DNA of 64,000 nt from Toxorhynchites rutilus septentrionalis (GCF_029784135.1 NC_073744.1:100809303-100873302), one strand, 5' to 3'. Counted from the first letter of the stretch, positions 1 through 10,672 are shown. The notes: a model not told the origin generated them from the sequence alone. A program made the numbers and translations.

Positions 1-1386
1 TCCTTGTTTGACTTTGTTCAGTACCCAATCGAGCTCTTTGAGGGAGAGGTTTTTGTTGAAGTCAAATTCCACATCGGTATGAAAATCGATGGGAATTCTT
101 TCGCATTCCGTTTTGTGGGTTAGAAAGGTTTGGTCGTAGTTTTGATTGGAGGAGGCGGAAGCAAAGAAATCTCCAAACGCCTCGGCGATGATTTTCCGGT
201 CATTGGTGTATTGACCGTTAATTAGAAGATTATATTCTTTGCTTCTTTTCTTTCCATGAAGCCTGCCAATCTTACTCCATAAATCCTTTGTTGACGCGTT
301 GGGATTAATTTCGCTGACGAATTTAACCCAACTGTTGTGCTTGGCTGTGTTGATAGCAGTCTTAGCTTCTTTGCGAGCCCTTTGGAACTCTGCAAGCAGA
401 GTGGGTCTCAGTGGGCTGTCCGGATGGGCCTTTCTTAATTTGCGTAGGGCCTTACGTCGACCTTTGATCGCTGCCTTCAGCTCAGGCGACCACCATGGGA
501 CACATTTCCTGCCAGGGATGCCACTGGTTCTGGGGATGTGCACCATTGCAACTTCTAGGACAACTTTGGAGAATTCCTTGGCTGTCCAATCTCTTTTAGC
601 GGAGAGGCGGTTTTCAATGTCAAACTGATAGCCAGCCCAGTCAGCGTATTCAAATTTCCATCTTGGCCTTGTTGAAAACTCTGGAGAAGTTTGGCCGAAG
701 GAAGTGAAGATTGGAAAATGATCGCTTCCGCAAGTATCATCGTGGATGTTCCAAGAAAGTTTTGAAGATAGTTTGTCTGATACTATAGTGAGATCGATGG
801 CTGAAGTAGTACCAGAATAATGGATTCTGGTGTGTTGGCCGTTGTTAAGAAGGAGAAGAGAATGGTCGGATATGAAATCCTCAATGATGGATCCTTTTCG
901 ATCGAGGTATGCACCTCCCCAGGCGTATGAGTGGGCGTTGAAATCACCCATAAGCATGATTGGGGCGGGAAGTTGGGCGAACAGATGGTCCAGTTGTCCG
1001 CGTAGAGTGTTCGGATCGGAATCATTAGTGATGTAGATGCTAACGACGGTGATTGGAAAGGGGTGTTTAATGCGCACTACCACTGCCTGAAGATCAGTGG
1101 TAATGGGAAGAAGATCATGTGGAGTGCCATCTTTGATTGCGATTGCAACTCCGTTTTTTGAGGGGTTGGGACCCTCTTTGAAATATGTGATATATTTTGA
1201 GATGAAGTGTTTATCGAAGTTGTTTGGAGTCATAGTTTCTTGAAGGGCTATGACTGTGGGATTAGAGTTTGAAATAAGCATTTTCAGTTCTAGAATATTT
1301 CGTCGGATACTTCTGATGTTCCATTGTATCCCGAATTTCTGTGTTGGAGTGAATGTGTTGGTGTTTTTAACTCTAATTCCTAAGTC
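1..1386 (-). CDS. ORF2 N-terminal part: AP-type endonuclease (partial, runs off window)
   Basis: Open without a stop from 1386 to the window edge (about 460 codons). The start of the endonuclease fold is seen as KFGIQWNIRSIRRN, followed by LQET, the catalytic GDFNAHSYAWG near 925-945 and GSDHFPI near 700-720, which are the nicking-endonuclease motifs of LINE ORF2 proteins. The C-terminal part in view is the basic linker (PWWSPELKAAIKGRRKAL and so on) that precedes the reverse transcriptase. No ATG lies near the frame start; a TAA at 1387-1389 closes it upstream, so translation probably depends on reinitiation after ORF1, whose stop lies only about 35 bp upstream. The protein would nick the target DNA to prime reverse transcription. 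Confidence 0.9.
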
Positions 1387-1421
1387 TTAATTGTGTGTAT
1401 GTTTGAACTATTCAAAGAGAA

Positions 1422-2849
1422 TTAGTTCGATGGTCCTTTACCCTTGGAAAGAGAAGCTTTCTTTGAGGTATTGGTGTTGTTTTTGTTTGGTGTAGAAGTC
1501 TTTGGAGTGTTTGTTGTGTTTGTGTTGTTTTTTGTTGAATGTGCGTTGCTGTTGTTGTTATTGTTGTTTTTTGTTTGATGTGTGTTGTTGTTGTTGTTTT
1601 TTGTTGGTGTTGTGTTGTTATTTGTTGGTGGTGTAGTTCTTTGTTCATTCTTAGTTCTTTTCTTGTCCTTGTTTGTTTGGATTTCATCTTCGGATTTTTG
1701 ATCTGAATCTGAAGATGATCCTTTCGCCATTTTTCTTTTATTTTTATTTTTGTTTGGAACATCAGAAGTGTCCATTGAAATGACTGATTCGGATTCGGAT
1801 TCCGTTGTTGAGCTGTCGGTTGTCGACTCTGTCATAGAAGTATCGATTGTAGTGTCAATTGGGGGAGTGCTTTCGCGGCTAGAAGAGGCCGAAGCGGCCG
1901 AGGCGCAGTTGCATTTGCAGTTGCAGCTGAGTGTTGGTTTTTGCAAGTTGGAGAGTCTGTCTTGCAGAACACTTGCAAAAGTTGGTCCATTATTTTGACC
2001 GTTGTATTTTTCTTTCGCCTCTTTGTAGGAGATACCATAGTCGATTCTTAATTTTGTGATGTTGTTCTCAGTTTGCCATACGGGGCATTTCCTATTCGAA
2101 GAGGAATGGTCCCCTTGGCAATTCAAGCAAAATGCTGAAGCATTGCAGGTTTTAATTCCATCCTTTTGTTCTGGATGTTCCTGTCCACAATTTCGGCAAA
2201 GCGGGTTCTCGCGTTTGCATCGCTTGCTCGTATGTCCAAATTTATAGCATTTGAAACATTGCATTGGGTTGGGATAGAAATTTCTAGTCCCAGCCCGAAT
2301 AAATCCGAAGTTAATAAAATCGGGAACAACAGTTCCACGAATTGTCAAAATGAGAGTAGCGGTTGGAATAACAATGTTATTCTCCTTCCTGGTGATTCGC
2401 TTGACATCGATCACACCTTGATCGGAAAGCTCTGTCACCAGTTCGGATTCTTTGATGTCAATTACATCACGGCAAGTAACAACGCATTTACGTTGATTTA
2501 GAGTAGGGTGGTAAATTACTTCGATAGGGGTTTCATCGATCAATTTGTTGATTAAAAGGAGCTTACCAATTATATCCTCGTCCTTGGCCGTAAGGATATA
2601 CTGCGTCCTCTTTTTGTCGTCCCGTTGTGGTCGCGCTGTGTAGTATTTCTTCCCTACAGCGTTGGCGATCGTCTTACTCACGACGAACGGGTTAGTCGGG
2701 ATCGCGTTCTCTCCTGTGGCACGAAGTAACAGGATCTGAAGGTTGCCGTTCAGTGGGTCGGCCCACCTTGGAGCAGTACGTTGGGTAGGTTTACCCTCGT
2801 ACAAATTTGTAGCCCGGCCTCCCGGAGGCCCGGAGCTACTTGAAGCCAT
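1422..2849 (-). CDS. ORF1 Gag-like nucleic-acid-binding protein with three zinc knuckles
   Basis: A 475-residue protein starting at a true ATG. Residues about 35-185 form an RRM-like region. Three CCHC-like knuckles follow at about 198-211 (CFKCYKFGHTSKRC), 218-235 and 241-254 (CLNCQGDHSSSNRKC), as in ORF1 proteins of insect I/Jockey-type elements. The tail from about 315 is Ser/Thr/Glu-rich, then Asn/Thr-rich low complexity (about 395-460) built from GTT/TTG repeats on the plus strand, and ends in a basic patch. The family's role is to coat the element RNA and form the RNP that carries ORF2. The frame is undamaged. The Asn-rich tract probably varies in length between copies. Confidence 0.9.
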   Translation of the reverse strand: MASSSSGPPGGRATNLYEGKPTQRTAPRWADPLNGNLQILLLRATGENAIPTNPFVVSKTIANAVGKKYYTARPQRDDKKRTQYILTAKDEDIIGKLLLINKLIDETPIEVIYHPTLNQRKCVVTCRDVIDIKESELVTELSDQGVIDVKRITRKENNIVIPTATLILTIRGTVVPDFINFGFIRAGTRNFYPNPMQCFKCYKFGHTSKRCKRENPLCRNCGQEHPEQKDGIKTCNASAFCLNCQGDHSSSNRKCPVWQTENNITKLRIDYGISYKEAKEKYNGQNNGPTFASVLQDRLSNLQKPTLSCNCKCNCASAASASSSRESTPPIDTTIDTSMTESTTDSSTTESESESVISMDTSDVPNKNKNKRKMAKGSSSDSDQKSEDEIQTNKDKKRTKNEQRTTPPTNNNTTPTKNNNNNTHQTKNNNNNNSNAHSTKNNTNTTNTPKTSTPNKNNTNTSKKASLSKGKGPSN

Positions 2850-3534
2850 GCTTCTGCTTGACTATACCTAGGTTATAGTCAGCAGGTACGGATATAAAAC
2901 CACTAAAATTCCTTATGGGGGATATTCACTAAGGGGTATTTTCCCAGAAAATCACACTTTGTTCCGATAAAGCACTTTGAAAAGCCACCAACAGGTGCAG
3001 AAAATTTCAAATTACACTTAATCTAATAATTGCTTCAGTCACTTCACTGTTTGTATGCGTGTTTTTTTTTCTTTTTAGATTTTATTTAATAATTAAGATT
3101 CACTATTAGCACTACAGAAAAAAACTGGCAACACTGCCCGAAAGAAAAAACGGGGCGTGGCGTCAGTGACGCCGAAAAAGCGCGCGCTTTTTCCGGCGAA
3201 CCGGTGAGCACCGCCACCGCAGTGAACGTTTGTTGATATCCTCTTCTGCTATCCACGGGTTGCGATGCTGAAAATCAATTTGTATTTAGGACTAATCAAG
3301 CCTTCAGAAAGGCTGCTCTAAGCATTTGATTAGTTGTGCGAGAAAACTCCTATTTTTCCGTACTCTTTTACAAGGGCGCTAAAAACACGACCGAATCGGT
3401 TGAATGTCAGTAGCACCTTGATGTATTTTTTTGCCATCGCTGCCTTTAAACGCTCATTCGTTCGTCTAGTTGGACTCGCCCCTTTGGCTGAGTCTGCCGA
3501 TTTGTCTCTATCCTGTGAGTGTGTACCGCTAGAG

Positions 3535-3571
3535 TACAAAAGGCGCGGATCCGCTGAAAAATATATCATTC
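3535..3571 (+). promoter_or_regulatory. Histone-type core promoter (TATA-like + TCATTC initiator)
   Basis: TACAAAA (a decayed TATAAAA; the homologous copy at 39114-39120 reads TATAAAA) lies about 30 bp before TCATTC, a match to the arthropod initiator TCA(G/T)T(T/C). The initiator is followed by a 5'-UTR-like stretch fused directly to H2A coding sequence. Confidence 0.6.
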
Positions 3572-3619
3572 TCTTTCAAACCGTAAATCAGTGTGGTTGT
3601 ATGGCATCGTTTCACATCA

Positions 3620-3898
3620 CATCGCATCAACGGATTGGTGCCGGAGCACCAGTATACCTAATAGCGGTTATAGAATTTCGGCCGCCGGAGTGCTCGAGTT
3701 GGCTTGCAAAGCTGCTCACGACAATAAGAAAACCCGCCTACAGAACAGAGCACATTCGGTTCGGAGGCAACAACTAGTTTCAGCGAGTGGCAAACGCAAT
3801 CGCAAAACGGCAGCAGGTAGATGAAGGAAAAAATTTGTTTATACAGACTGCTTTGGTGGCAAAACCAGCCACCGTAAAACACCGCGCTTTTCAGGGCC
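3620..3898 (+). pseudogene. Histone H2A pseudogene fragment (variant A)
   Basis: The 5' UTR runs straight into H2A core sequence: the translation RIGAGAPVYLIAVIEF matches the H2A segment RVGAGAPVYLAAVMEY. A shifted frame gives SAAGVLELACKAAHDNKKTR, matching the H2A stretch AAEVLELAGNAARDNKKTR. The first 40 or so codons (N-tail and alpha-1) are missing, and at least one frameshift breaks the rest. The unit ends in a histone-type hairpin near 3882-3899 (GCGCTTTTCAGGGCC), so it derives from a replication-dependent gene copied at DNA level, not from a polyadenylated mRNA. It cannot make a histone. Confidence 0.8.
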
Positions 3899-3899
3899 A
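3882..3899 (+). terminator. Degenerate histone mRNA 3' stem-loop
   Basis: CGCGCTTTTCAGGGCC resembles the metazoan histone 3' hairpin (GGCCCTTTTCAGGGCC). The UUUC loop is kept and the 5' arm has substitutions. It is followed by ATTAAACC and a purine-rich tract where the U7 snRNA target normally lies. Confidence 0.7.
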
Positions 3900-4852
3900 T
3901 TAAACCATTCAAAGAAGAGTTATTAAAAGTTATTCACAATACCAATGCATTCTAAAGTGACATAATATGACATATAATATAAACTGATTTATTTTGTTTA
4001 TGCTTGTTCTTGAACTTATTGATGGTTGGGGTCTTTTAAATTGATCATTCAGTTTTCACAAACCCATGCTTGGTTTCCGAATTAAAAGTGGCTTCAAATT
4101 ACAACACATTGTATGCAGGATGGCATTAACGAATTTTCTCGGTAGCAAGAACTGCTTTCTTTGGTTGATAACTGATGTTGAAAATTGACTGACGTTACAT
4201 CTGCATTGTATAGAAAATTAACTAAGGATCAACATGATGAGCTATGTTTTTCCTGCTGCTCTGTTCTTATTTTAAAGGACTTTAATCCGAAGGTCATCCG
4301 TCCCTGTATTTACTGTTGGTTTTTCAGAACGCTTCTAGCTCGTTTATTTCTCGACAGATCGTAGAGTTCGTTTCCAAAACCTCAGTTCTTCTTCATTTTT
4401 ATTTACACTGTTTGCGGAGACTACAAATCTTACAATTCATTCGTCTCCGAAACCACAGTTTAAGGTACGATAATATGCTCAATAGTGAAATATATGATAG
4501 TGAATGAGCAGATAACCACCGATGCATTTCCTATCACAGCCATCATTTTGATTGTACGATATGTGCATACGCCGAAAGATGTCCGGCGTTGAACATTTAA
4601 TAAGTACAAAGCCTTCAGAAAAAAACAAGAATCAAGTTTGTAAAAAAAACGCAAAAACACAACACCAAAGGTTCTTTTCTGAACCCCCAACATGTTCATA
4701 AAGAGTAAACAGTAAACTAATCCATTTTTCAGGTAGATAAGTAGGTATTCACGTAGGAGAAGAAAATATAACAATATATTTAAAATATATATTTAGCAAA
4801 AGCTGTCCCCTTTGTATGGTCCTACGTCACTCCGGTTATGTCCCCGACATTA

Positions 4853-5220
4853 CCCACCCGTCTTTTTCTTTTTCCTTTCCAATCGTGCTTCATTGTATTT
4901 TGCTGCTGCTCTGGTTGCCTGTTTTGGACGGTACGATTTGAGGAGCACGAAATGGACCAATCAAAAATGGGCACATAGTGCATTTGGACAATGCTTGATA
5001 TTTCACAATTATTTAATTATTTATCTCAAGAAAAATGAAATGTTATTCGTTATGATAGATGCGTAGATATATTTCCTATCAATTGATGCAAAAACCTTTG
5101 CGATCTATTGAGAAATGCTCGAGTTATAAGCGTTCCAAATCTTGCATTTTTTCCTACTTGTTCAGTGCCTAGATTTTCATTTCACTCCCTATATCTTCCG
5201 CTTAGACGTAGTCCTACGTC
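4853..5220. repeat. Left arm of inverted repeat with 5849-6205
   Basis: The upstream region of the H2A cassette in inverted orientation, ending at GACGTAGTCCTACGTC (5205-5220). It pairs with the same sequence in forward orientation at 5849-6205. Short conserved pieces include the run around CAATCGTGCTTCAT and the block TGATTGGTCCATTTTGTGC, which contains an inverted CCAAT box. The two arms point head to head around a 628-bp centre. Confidence 0.75.
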
Positions 5221-5848
5221 AAAATTTGAAGCTATTGAAACAAGTTCACGGGTCAATAGTCAACAATCATATAATTCTTGGACATTCTGTCTTTCGAATT
5301 CGAATGAAGTGATTATCATACCACTCCGTTCAGCCGGTAAAGAGGCATTAACGCTCAGAACTTTGCACTCACGCTCACGTCTTCGAAATATTGAGCTTAC
5401 ACCCCGGTAACGGCCAACAAGCCAGCGACGATTGATGAACCTCGTACGAATATCGAACGTGGAATTGCAGCAGTATCGGCCGATGTATGCTTGAAAACCG
5501 TTGAAAATTGGACTTCTGCAAGCGTGTCCGTGGTGGCCATGCAAAAAAAATAGAGTTACATACATAATGGCATCAAATGTACTTTCACATGAATAAAGAA
5601 TTTTATTGATATCCAAAACCGATTTTGTTTTATTTAGAAAAGGCGCTTTTTAGCGCTCTTATTGAAAACCCCGATACAGGATTCGAATATACAGGGTGAC
5701 GCATAAGTCATGCAACACTCTCTGAAGGCGAAAAAAAACGATCGCGCTGCAACTATCGAGCGTGTTGGTTCCTAAGCTGTTCAGATGTCGACGTTTTTTA
5801 TTCGAGAATAAAGATTTTGTATCGTGAGATATTTTTATACGATTTTTT
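5221..5848. other. Unassigned centre between two cassette ends
   Basis: No recognisable gene. Positions 5285-5410 are a diverged inverted version of the subterminal part of the 12736-type cassette: TGATTATCATACCA, then CGTT, AACGCTCAGAAC and TACACCCCGGTA. This suggests an older cassette end lies here. The rest is AT-rich with short chance ORFs. Confidence 0.5.
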
Positions 5849-6267
5849 GACGTAGGACTACGTCTAAACGGAAGATATCGGGGGTGAAATGGAAATCTAG
5901 GCACTGAACAAGTAGGAAAAAATGCAAGATTTGGAACGCTTATAACTCGAGCATTTCTCAATAGATCGCAAAGGTTTTTGCATCAATTGATAGGAAATAT
6001 ATCTACGCATCTATCATAACGAATAACATTTCATTTTTCTTGAGATAAATAATTGAATAATTGTGAAATATCAAGCATTGTCCAAATGCACTATGTGCCC
6101 ATTTTTGATTGGTCCATTTTGTGCTCCTCAAATCGTACCGAATAAAACGGGCAACCAGAGCAGCAGCGAAATAGAATGAAGCACGATTGGAAAGGAAAAA
6201 GAAAAAAAATGAACGAAACATTGGTCGCAGTCTCACACATGCGTAATTCTCGAGCCAGCCAGTCTGC

Positions 6268-6303
6268 TTAAAAATCCCCGCTCCGCTGCCGTAACGATCA
6301 TTC
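6268..6303 (+). promoter_or_regulatory. H2A-type core promoter
   Basis: TTAAAA at 6268-6273 and TCATTC at 6298-6303, spaced like a TATA box and initiator. A CCAAT-type box (GATTGG) lies about 75-160 bp upstream. A 5' UTR of about 65 bp leads to the H2A ATG at 6368. The arrangement is histone-like and is conserved in the copies at 25271-25306 and 37790-37840. Confidence 0.65.
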
Positions 6304-6367
6304 TCATTCAAACCATACACCACATCGGTTCGCATCACAACACATCAACAAACCAACCCAAGCAGCC

Positions 6368-6747
6368 ATGTCTGGACATGGCAAAGGAGGAAAAGTGAAG
6401 GAAAAGGCAAAATCCCGCTCGAACCGTGTTTAGTTTCGGCCGCCGAAGTGATCGAGTTAGTTGACAAAGCTGCTCGCGACGATAAGAAAAACTGCATTCG
6501 GATCAGAACACATTCGGCGGACATCAAGACAACAACAGGCAGTTGCAGCGAGTGGCGAGTGGCAAACGCAATCGCAAAAAGGCAGTTGGCAGCAGAAGAA
6601 AAAAGTTTGTTCTTTTTACAATCTGCTTTGGTGGCAAATCCAGAACAAGGCGGCATCGAGGGCGTTCGAAATGGTTTTTTTCAAAACCACGAGTACTAAG
6701 TTTTCTAAATTGGAACCATTCCATAAAACAAGGCGCTTATCAGGGCC
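6368..6747 (+). pseudogene. Histone H2A pseudogene (variant B) with N-tail and stem-loop
   Basis: The ATG opens MSGHGKGGKVKEKAKSRSNR, close to the insect H2A N-tail MSGRGKGGKVKGKAKSRSNR, then hits an early stop (TAG). After a deletion of the alpha-1/loop region the H2A core resumes as VIELVDKAARDDKKN (compare VLELAGNAARDNKK). The 3' part is scrambled but ends in a histone hairpin (GGCGCTTATCAGGGCC, 6732-6747). The R3-to-H change and the stop rule out function. Copies at 20106-19726, 25371-25752 and 37893-38351 share the same lesions, so the damage predates amplification. Confidence 0.85.
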
Positions 6748-7615
6748 ATTAAACCTTTCAAAAAAGTGTTTACGAAATACAGTTCAATGCTTTCTAAAAT
6801 AATATCCAAAATAATAATAAAACACAAATTTATTTTTTTCATAATTTGTTTGCCAGGATCTGATGCGTATGTGAATTTGGCAGTTGTTCTGAGCTTATTG
6901 ATACTTGGGGACTTTCCTGATTATTCAATTTTCACCAATTCTTAAATTGTTTCCAGATTGAAAGTACAGCGATTTACAATTAGTTCGACATTTAGCTAAT
7001 TGGACGGACATGTAATGCGACATATTTAGTTGAACATTTTTGTAAACATAGAGTTCGGGGTCCAAATTATGACCCCACATTGAAAGTCGACACTGTATCA
7101 CTGTCATCGCAAATGTTCAATTACAGGTTAAAATCGCCTCCAATGCGACACTGAGTGGTGCTTCGGAACGTCGCATTGAATGTAATTTACTGTAAAACAA
7201 GTCACAAAGCTGGATGGGAAGAAATTTTCCAACTGTGAAAGCTGTGGCGAGTGGCAACAAATCGCTAAACAGGAAGGTTTAGCCGAACAAGATGGGGATA
7301 TCGAGTGATAACAAAACAATAAACTCTTTAGATAATTTTGTGATCCTGAAAAGGAACCTTTTTAGCCTGTATGTGAATCCAACGAGCGAACAAATCGTAA
7401 TGAATGTATTTTTTTGCCATCGCTGCCTTTAAACGCTCATTCGTTCGTCTGGTTGGACTCGCCCCTTTGGCTGAGTCTGCCGATTTGTCTCTATCCTGTG
7501 AGTGTGTACCGCTAGAGTACAAAAGGCGCGGATCCGCTGAAAAATATATCATTCTCTTTCAAACCGTAAATCAGTGTGGTTGTATGGCATCGCTTCACAT
7601 CACATCGCATCAACG

Positions 7616-7881
7616 GATTGGTGCCGGAGCACCAGTATACCTAATAGCGGTTATAGAATTTCGGCCGCCGGAGTGCTCGAGTTGGCTTGCAAAGCTGCTC
7701 ACGACAATAAGAAAACCCGCCTACAGAACAGAGCACATTCGGTTCGGAGGCAACAACTAGTTTCAGCGAGTGGCAAACGCAATCGCAAAACGGCAGCAGG
7801 TAGATGAAGGAAAAAGTTTGTTTATACAGACTGCTTTGGTGGCAAAACCAGCCACCGTAAAACACCGCGCTTTTCAGGGCC
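7616..7881 (+). pseudogene. Histone H2A pseudogene fragment (variant A, second copy)
   Basis: Nearly identical to 3620-3898 and 26620-26890: the 5' UTR is fused to GAGAPVYLIAVIEF, a shifted frame gives VLELACKAAHDNKKTR, and the unit ends with the degenerate histone hairpin at 7866-7881. Its TATA-like/initiator promoter lies about 90 bp upstream (TACAAAA followed by TCATTC). Confidence 0.8.
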
Positions 7882-8337
7882 ATTAAACCATTCAAAGAAG
7901 AGTTATTAAAAGTTATTCACAATACCAATGCATTCTAAAGTGACATAATATGACATATAATATAAACTGATTTATTTTGTTTATGCTTGTTCTTGAACTT
8001 ATTGATGGTTGGGGTCTTTTAAATTGATCATTCAGTTTTCACAAACCCATGCTTGGTTTCCGAATTAAAAGTGGCTTCAAATTACAACACATTGTATGCA
8101 GGATGGCATTAACGAATTTTCTCGGTAGCAAGAACTGCTTTCTTTGGTTGATAACTGATGTTGAAAATTGACTGACGTTACATCTGCATTGTATAGAAAA
8201 TTAACTAAGGATCAACATGATGAGCTATGTTATTCCTGCTGCTCTGTTCTTATTTTAAAGGACTTTAATCCGAAGGTCATCCGTCCCTGTATTTACTGTT
8301 GGTTTTTCAGAACGCTTCTAGCTCGTTTATTTCTCGA

Positions 8338-9353
8338 CATGGTGGTATGGTATGGTGGAAATTACTCAAACTGTGCAGCACAGCAGAATAAACACGCTCT
8401 GTGAATGTATATCTAGATTAGATACCAGCGGAAGGAAGTAAGTTGGCCTAGCCTAAGACGTCCGCAAATAACTTGTGGAAAAATTATTAAACGAAGGATG
8501 CACATTGTTTGTAGATAAATTTTACACGAGCTATGACTTAGCAATATTTGATTTTTCAATTCAAGATGCACTTTGTTAGAACTACACATACATACAGAGC
8601 ATGGCACACATCGCTTGTATACATTCGTAGTTTCTGTGTAGCAGAAGCGGATTCCTTATCAATCGGCGTTCTTGTAGATTATTTAAATATAGTTGCGGTC
8701 TTTCTATTATCGCGAAATATTTCATAGAACTCTCATGAACTTTGTGAAACAGTTGGACAAGCTATTTCACGAATAAAAGTTTTTGTGAGACGCATATCAC
8801 TTAATTTGCTAGCACCTATTCCGAGATTTTCATTGATCGACTTTCCCACTAAATTTTGAATTAAAAAATTGGCAGAAAAGGATTATCAACATGTTCGTAC
8901 ATAGATTTAAGTCACAAAGGCTTGAGCTTACGTTCGAATGCTTTCTTGTATTTTCCATGAATTAGCTAATTGATTAATCACCTCGTAAAAAACCGCGTAG
9001 AATACCCCCATTAATACGAAAATCCGCGTAAGGAAACGCGTTCGTTTTCCAATGCGTTCATTGGAAAACCAAACGCGTTCATTGGATAACCCGTGTAAAA
9101 AAAACCAGGCCACCTGAAATCTACGTAAGCACCGTGATAGAGTGCTGCGCTGATTTCCGTCACAAGCGCTAAGTTCCGTCGCAAGCACTGATTACAGTCA
9201 TATGCTCTAAGGTAGCATGAAGAGGAAATGTGAGCAGAGAGAGAGAGATGTGCTCATATTGCTCAAACCGCGTTAATTTGAAAATCCGCGTAAAAAATGC
9301 GTTAATTGGAAAATCCGCGTAAAAAAATATCGTAAAAATCTGGGTGTATCTGC
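8338..9353. other. Intergenic/repeat debris without a gene
   Basis: No coding potential recognised. Near 8990-9330 is a degenerate short repeat built on AATCCGCGTAA and GCGTTAATTGG units, present five to six times. The rest is AT-rich and unassigned. Confidence 0.5.
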
Positions 9354-9567
9354 ACACGAGTGTTCATTATAGTCTACTTCTTCACGAGACCTATATTCCG
9401 GGGCAAAAAGCACAAAGCCTACATGGGAACATATTCATCTAATGCGCAGTTTGAACATTGCGATTGTATAGCCGGATTAGGAAAAGTATGTTCTCATGTA
9501 GGCTTCGTGATTTTGCTCTGGAATGCTGGTCTCGTGAAGAAGTAGATCATAATGAACATTCGTGTGG
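9354..9567. mobile_element. Foldback MITE, about 214 bp
   Basis: Almost the whole element is an inverted repeat. The left arm has GTTCATTATAGTCTACTTCT and TCACGAGACC; the right arm has the reverse complement with a few mismatches. Outer tips are CACACGAG and CGTGTGG. No ORF. A target duplication could not be assigned with confidence. Confidence 0.65.
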
Positions 9568-9935
9568 TTAATCTGTGATTAGTTCCGCCAAAGAGCGGTT
9601 GATTACACCCATACCTTACTATACGGCCGCTCTTAATACGGCATTTCGTTGAACAAGCTTGGAACCGATCCGATAGAGTTTGTATGAATTTGTATTGGAA
9701 TAATTGATTCGTTATACGGCTTTTTTCTTGGCGGCCCAGGAACGTATCTAGGCCGTAAACCGAGGTATGGATGTATGTTAAAATTAAGGACATATTTAGC
9801 CAGAACGATCATCCAACCCGAGTACCTGAATGCTCTGAGGAAAAATAAAATATGTTTCTAAGCAAAATTGAACAGAAACGGAGAAAATCCATCAGTTGGC
9901 CATCGGGGAATATGTGCTCGTAAATTAACTGATAT
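9568..9935. other. Unassigned sequence
   Basis: No gene or recognised mobile element. Contains short inverted motifs around TACGGCCG and a 3' flank that supplies the SINE target site. Confidence 0.5.
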
Positions 9936-10217
9936 CTTCTTCTTCTTCTTATATGGCCCTAACGTTCCTAGAGGAACTACGCCGTCTCAACGTAGTATTA
10001 CTTGCGTCATTTTCATTGGTACTTACTTAGTTGAGATTTCTATGCCAACTAACACGCCTTGAATGCATTCTGAGTGGCGAGCTCTAGAATACGCGTGACC
10101 ACAGTGCAAGTCAGAGGAAATTTCTTTGAAGAAAAATTTCCCCGACCAGAACGGGAATCGAACCCGAACCCCCGGCATGTTAGGTTTGACGCTAACCACT
10201 CGGCCACGGGAGCACAC
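9936..10217 (-). mobile_element. tRNA-derived SINE (Feilai-like)
   Basis: Read on the minus strand it begins GCTCCCGTGGCCGAGTGG, a tRNA-like head with RNA polymerase III A box (TGGCCGAGTGG) and B box (GGTTCGATTCC) about 35 bp apart. A tRNA-unrelated body follows, ending in a (GAA)n tail, the plan of the mosquito Feilai SINE. It is flanked by a perfect 14-bp duplication AAATTAACTGATAT (9922-9935 and 10218-10231), the mark of LINE-driven retroposition. It is not a functional tRNA gene: no full cloverleaf acceptor stem closes after the T arm. Confidence 0.9.
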
Positions 10218-10672
10218 AAATTAACTGATATGCGTCACACAGAAACTCTTGTTTAGGCTTGTTTAGCCTGCCTAACTGGTATACAAAGTCCATGTTAATG
10301 CTGTTAACAATTTCACTCCAGTAGAAATATTGCATCCATGTTAAAATCAAAGACACCGCTGCTGCTGCAAAAAAAATGGTGAACAAGCGTTGTAAACAAG
10401 CGAATGTAAAGAAGCGAATGTAAAGAAGCGTTGTGTGGCCAACAGATGCTCTGCATGTATGTGGAGCAAGAGCCCTCTGAAATTCTATTTATGTTTACAC
10501 ATGCATACATGATACAGAGAGAGAAACGAATTCAGTTCAGTGCTCGCACACATCAATCGCATAAAAAAAGAATTCAGTGTATACTTTTTGATATGTTCGA
10601 ATTGCACGAAAAACATCATCAGGTGAACATCTAATGGATCACATGCAGAATATAATAATGGGTGTTACCTAC

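Larger units (their letters stand above)
1..3230 (-). mobile_element. Non-LTR retrotransposon (Jockey/I superfamily), 5' half
   Basis: A minus-strand LINE-type element cut by the window edge. Reading leftwards it shows a 5' UTR (about 3230 to 2850), an intact ORF1 with zinc knuckles, a short gap, and ORF2 beginning with an apurinic-type endonuclease; the reverse transcriptase lies outside the window. The 5' UTR is GC-rich near 3170-3230 and has no TATA box, as usual for non-LTR elements with internal promoters. The 5' limit is approximate, set where the downstream cassette repeat begins. Both reading frames are open wherever they can be read, so this copy may be young. Clade assignment (I or Jockey-like) is inferred from the ORF1/EN style and not proven without the RT. 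Confidence 0.85.
3290..4852 (+). mobile_element. H2A-type cassette, short variant with right end
   Basis: Non-autonomous cassette repeated nearly verbatim at 7404-8337 and 26410-27862. It contains a TATA-like/initiator promoter (3535-3571), a fragment of histone H2A, a histone stem-loop, about 850 bp of AT-rich unrelated sequence, and the right end TAGTCCTACGTCACTCCGG followed by a block ending ACCCACCCGTC. No transposase is encoded. The right end is shared with 27810-27862 and 44796-44840. Confidence 0.7.
5849..8337 (+). mobile_element. H2A cassette (long + short H2A units), 3'-truncated
   Basis: Begins with GACGTAGGACTACGTC (5849-5864) preceded by a T run. It then carries a promoter region, a near full-length H2A pseudogene (6368-6747), about 650 bp of linker, a second promoter and the short H2A variant (7616-7881). 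The order is the same as in 24851-27862. Similarity to that copy ends at 8337 (CTCGACA), where unrelated sequence begins, so the right end is lost here. Confidence 0.75.

Noticed and set aside
3334..3777. 147-codon plus-strand ORF as a novel protein
   Set aside because: It overlaps the promoter and H2A pseudogene in mixed frames; the C-terminal half is out-of-frame histone sequence.
10140..10213. tRNA gene on the minus strand
   Set aside because: A/B boxes are good, but the acceptor stem does not close, the body continues into a SINE with a (GAA)n tail, and a 14-bp target duplication flanks the whole unit.
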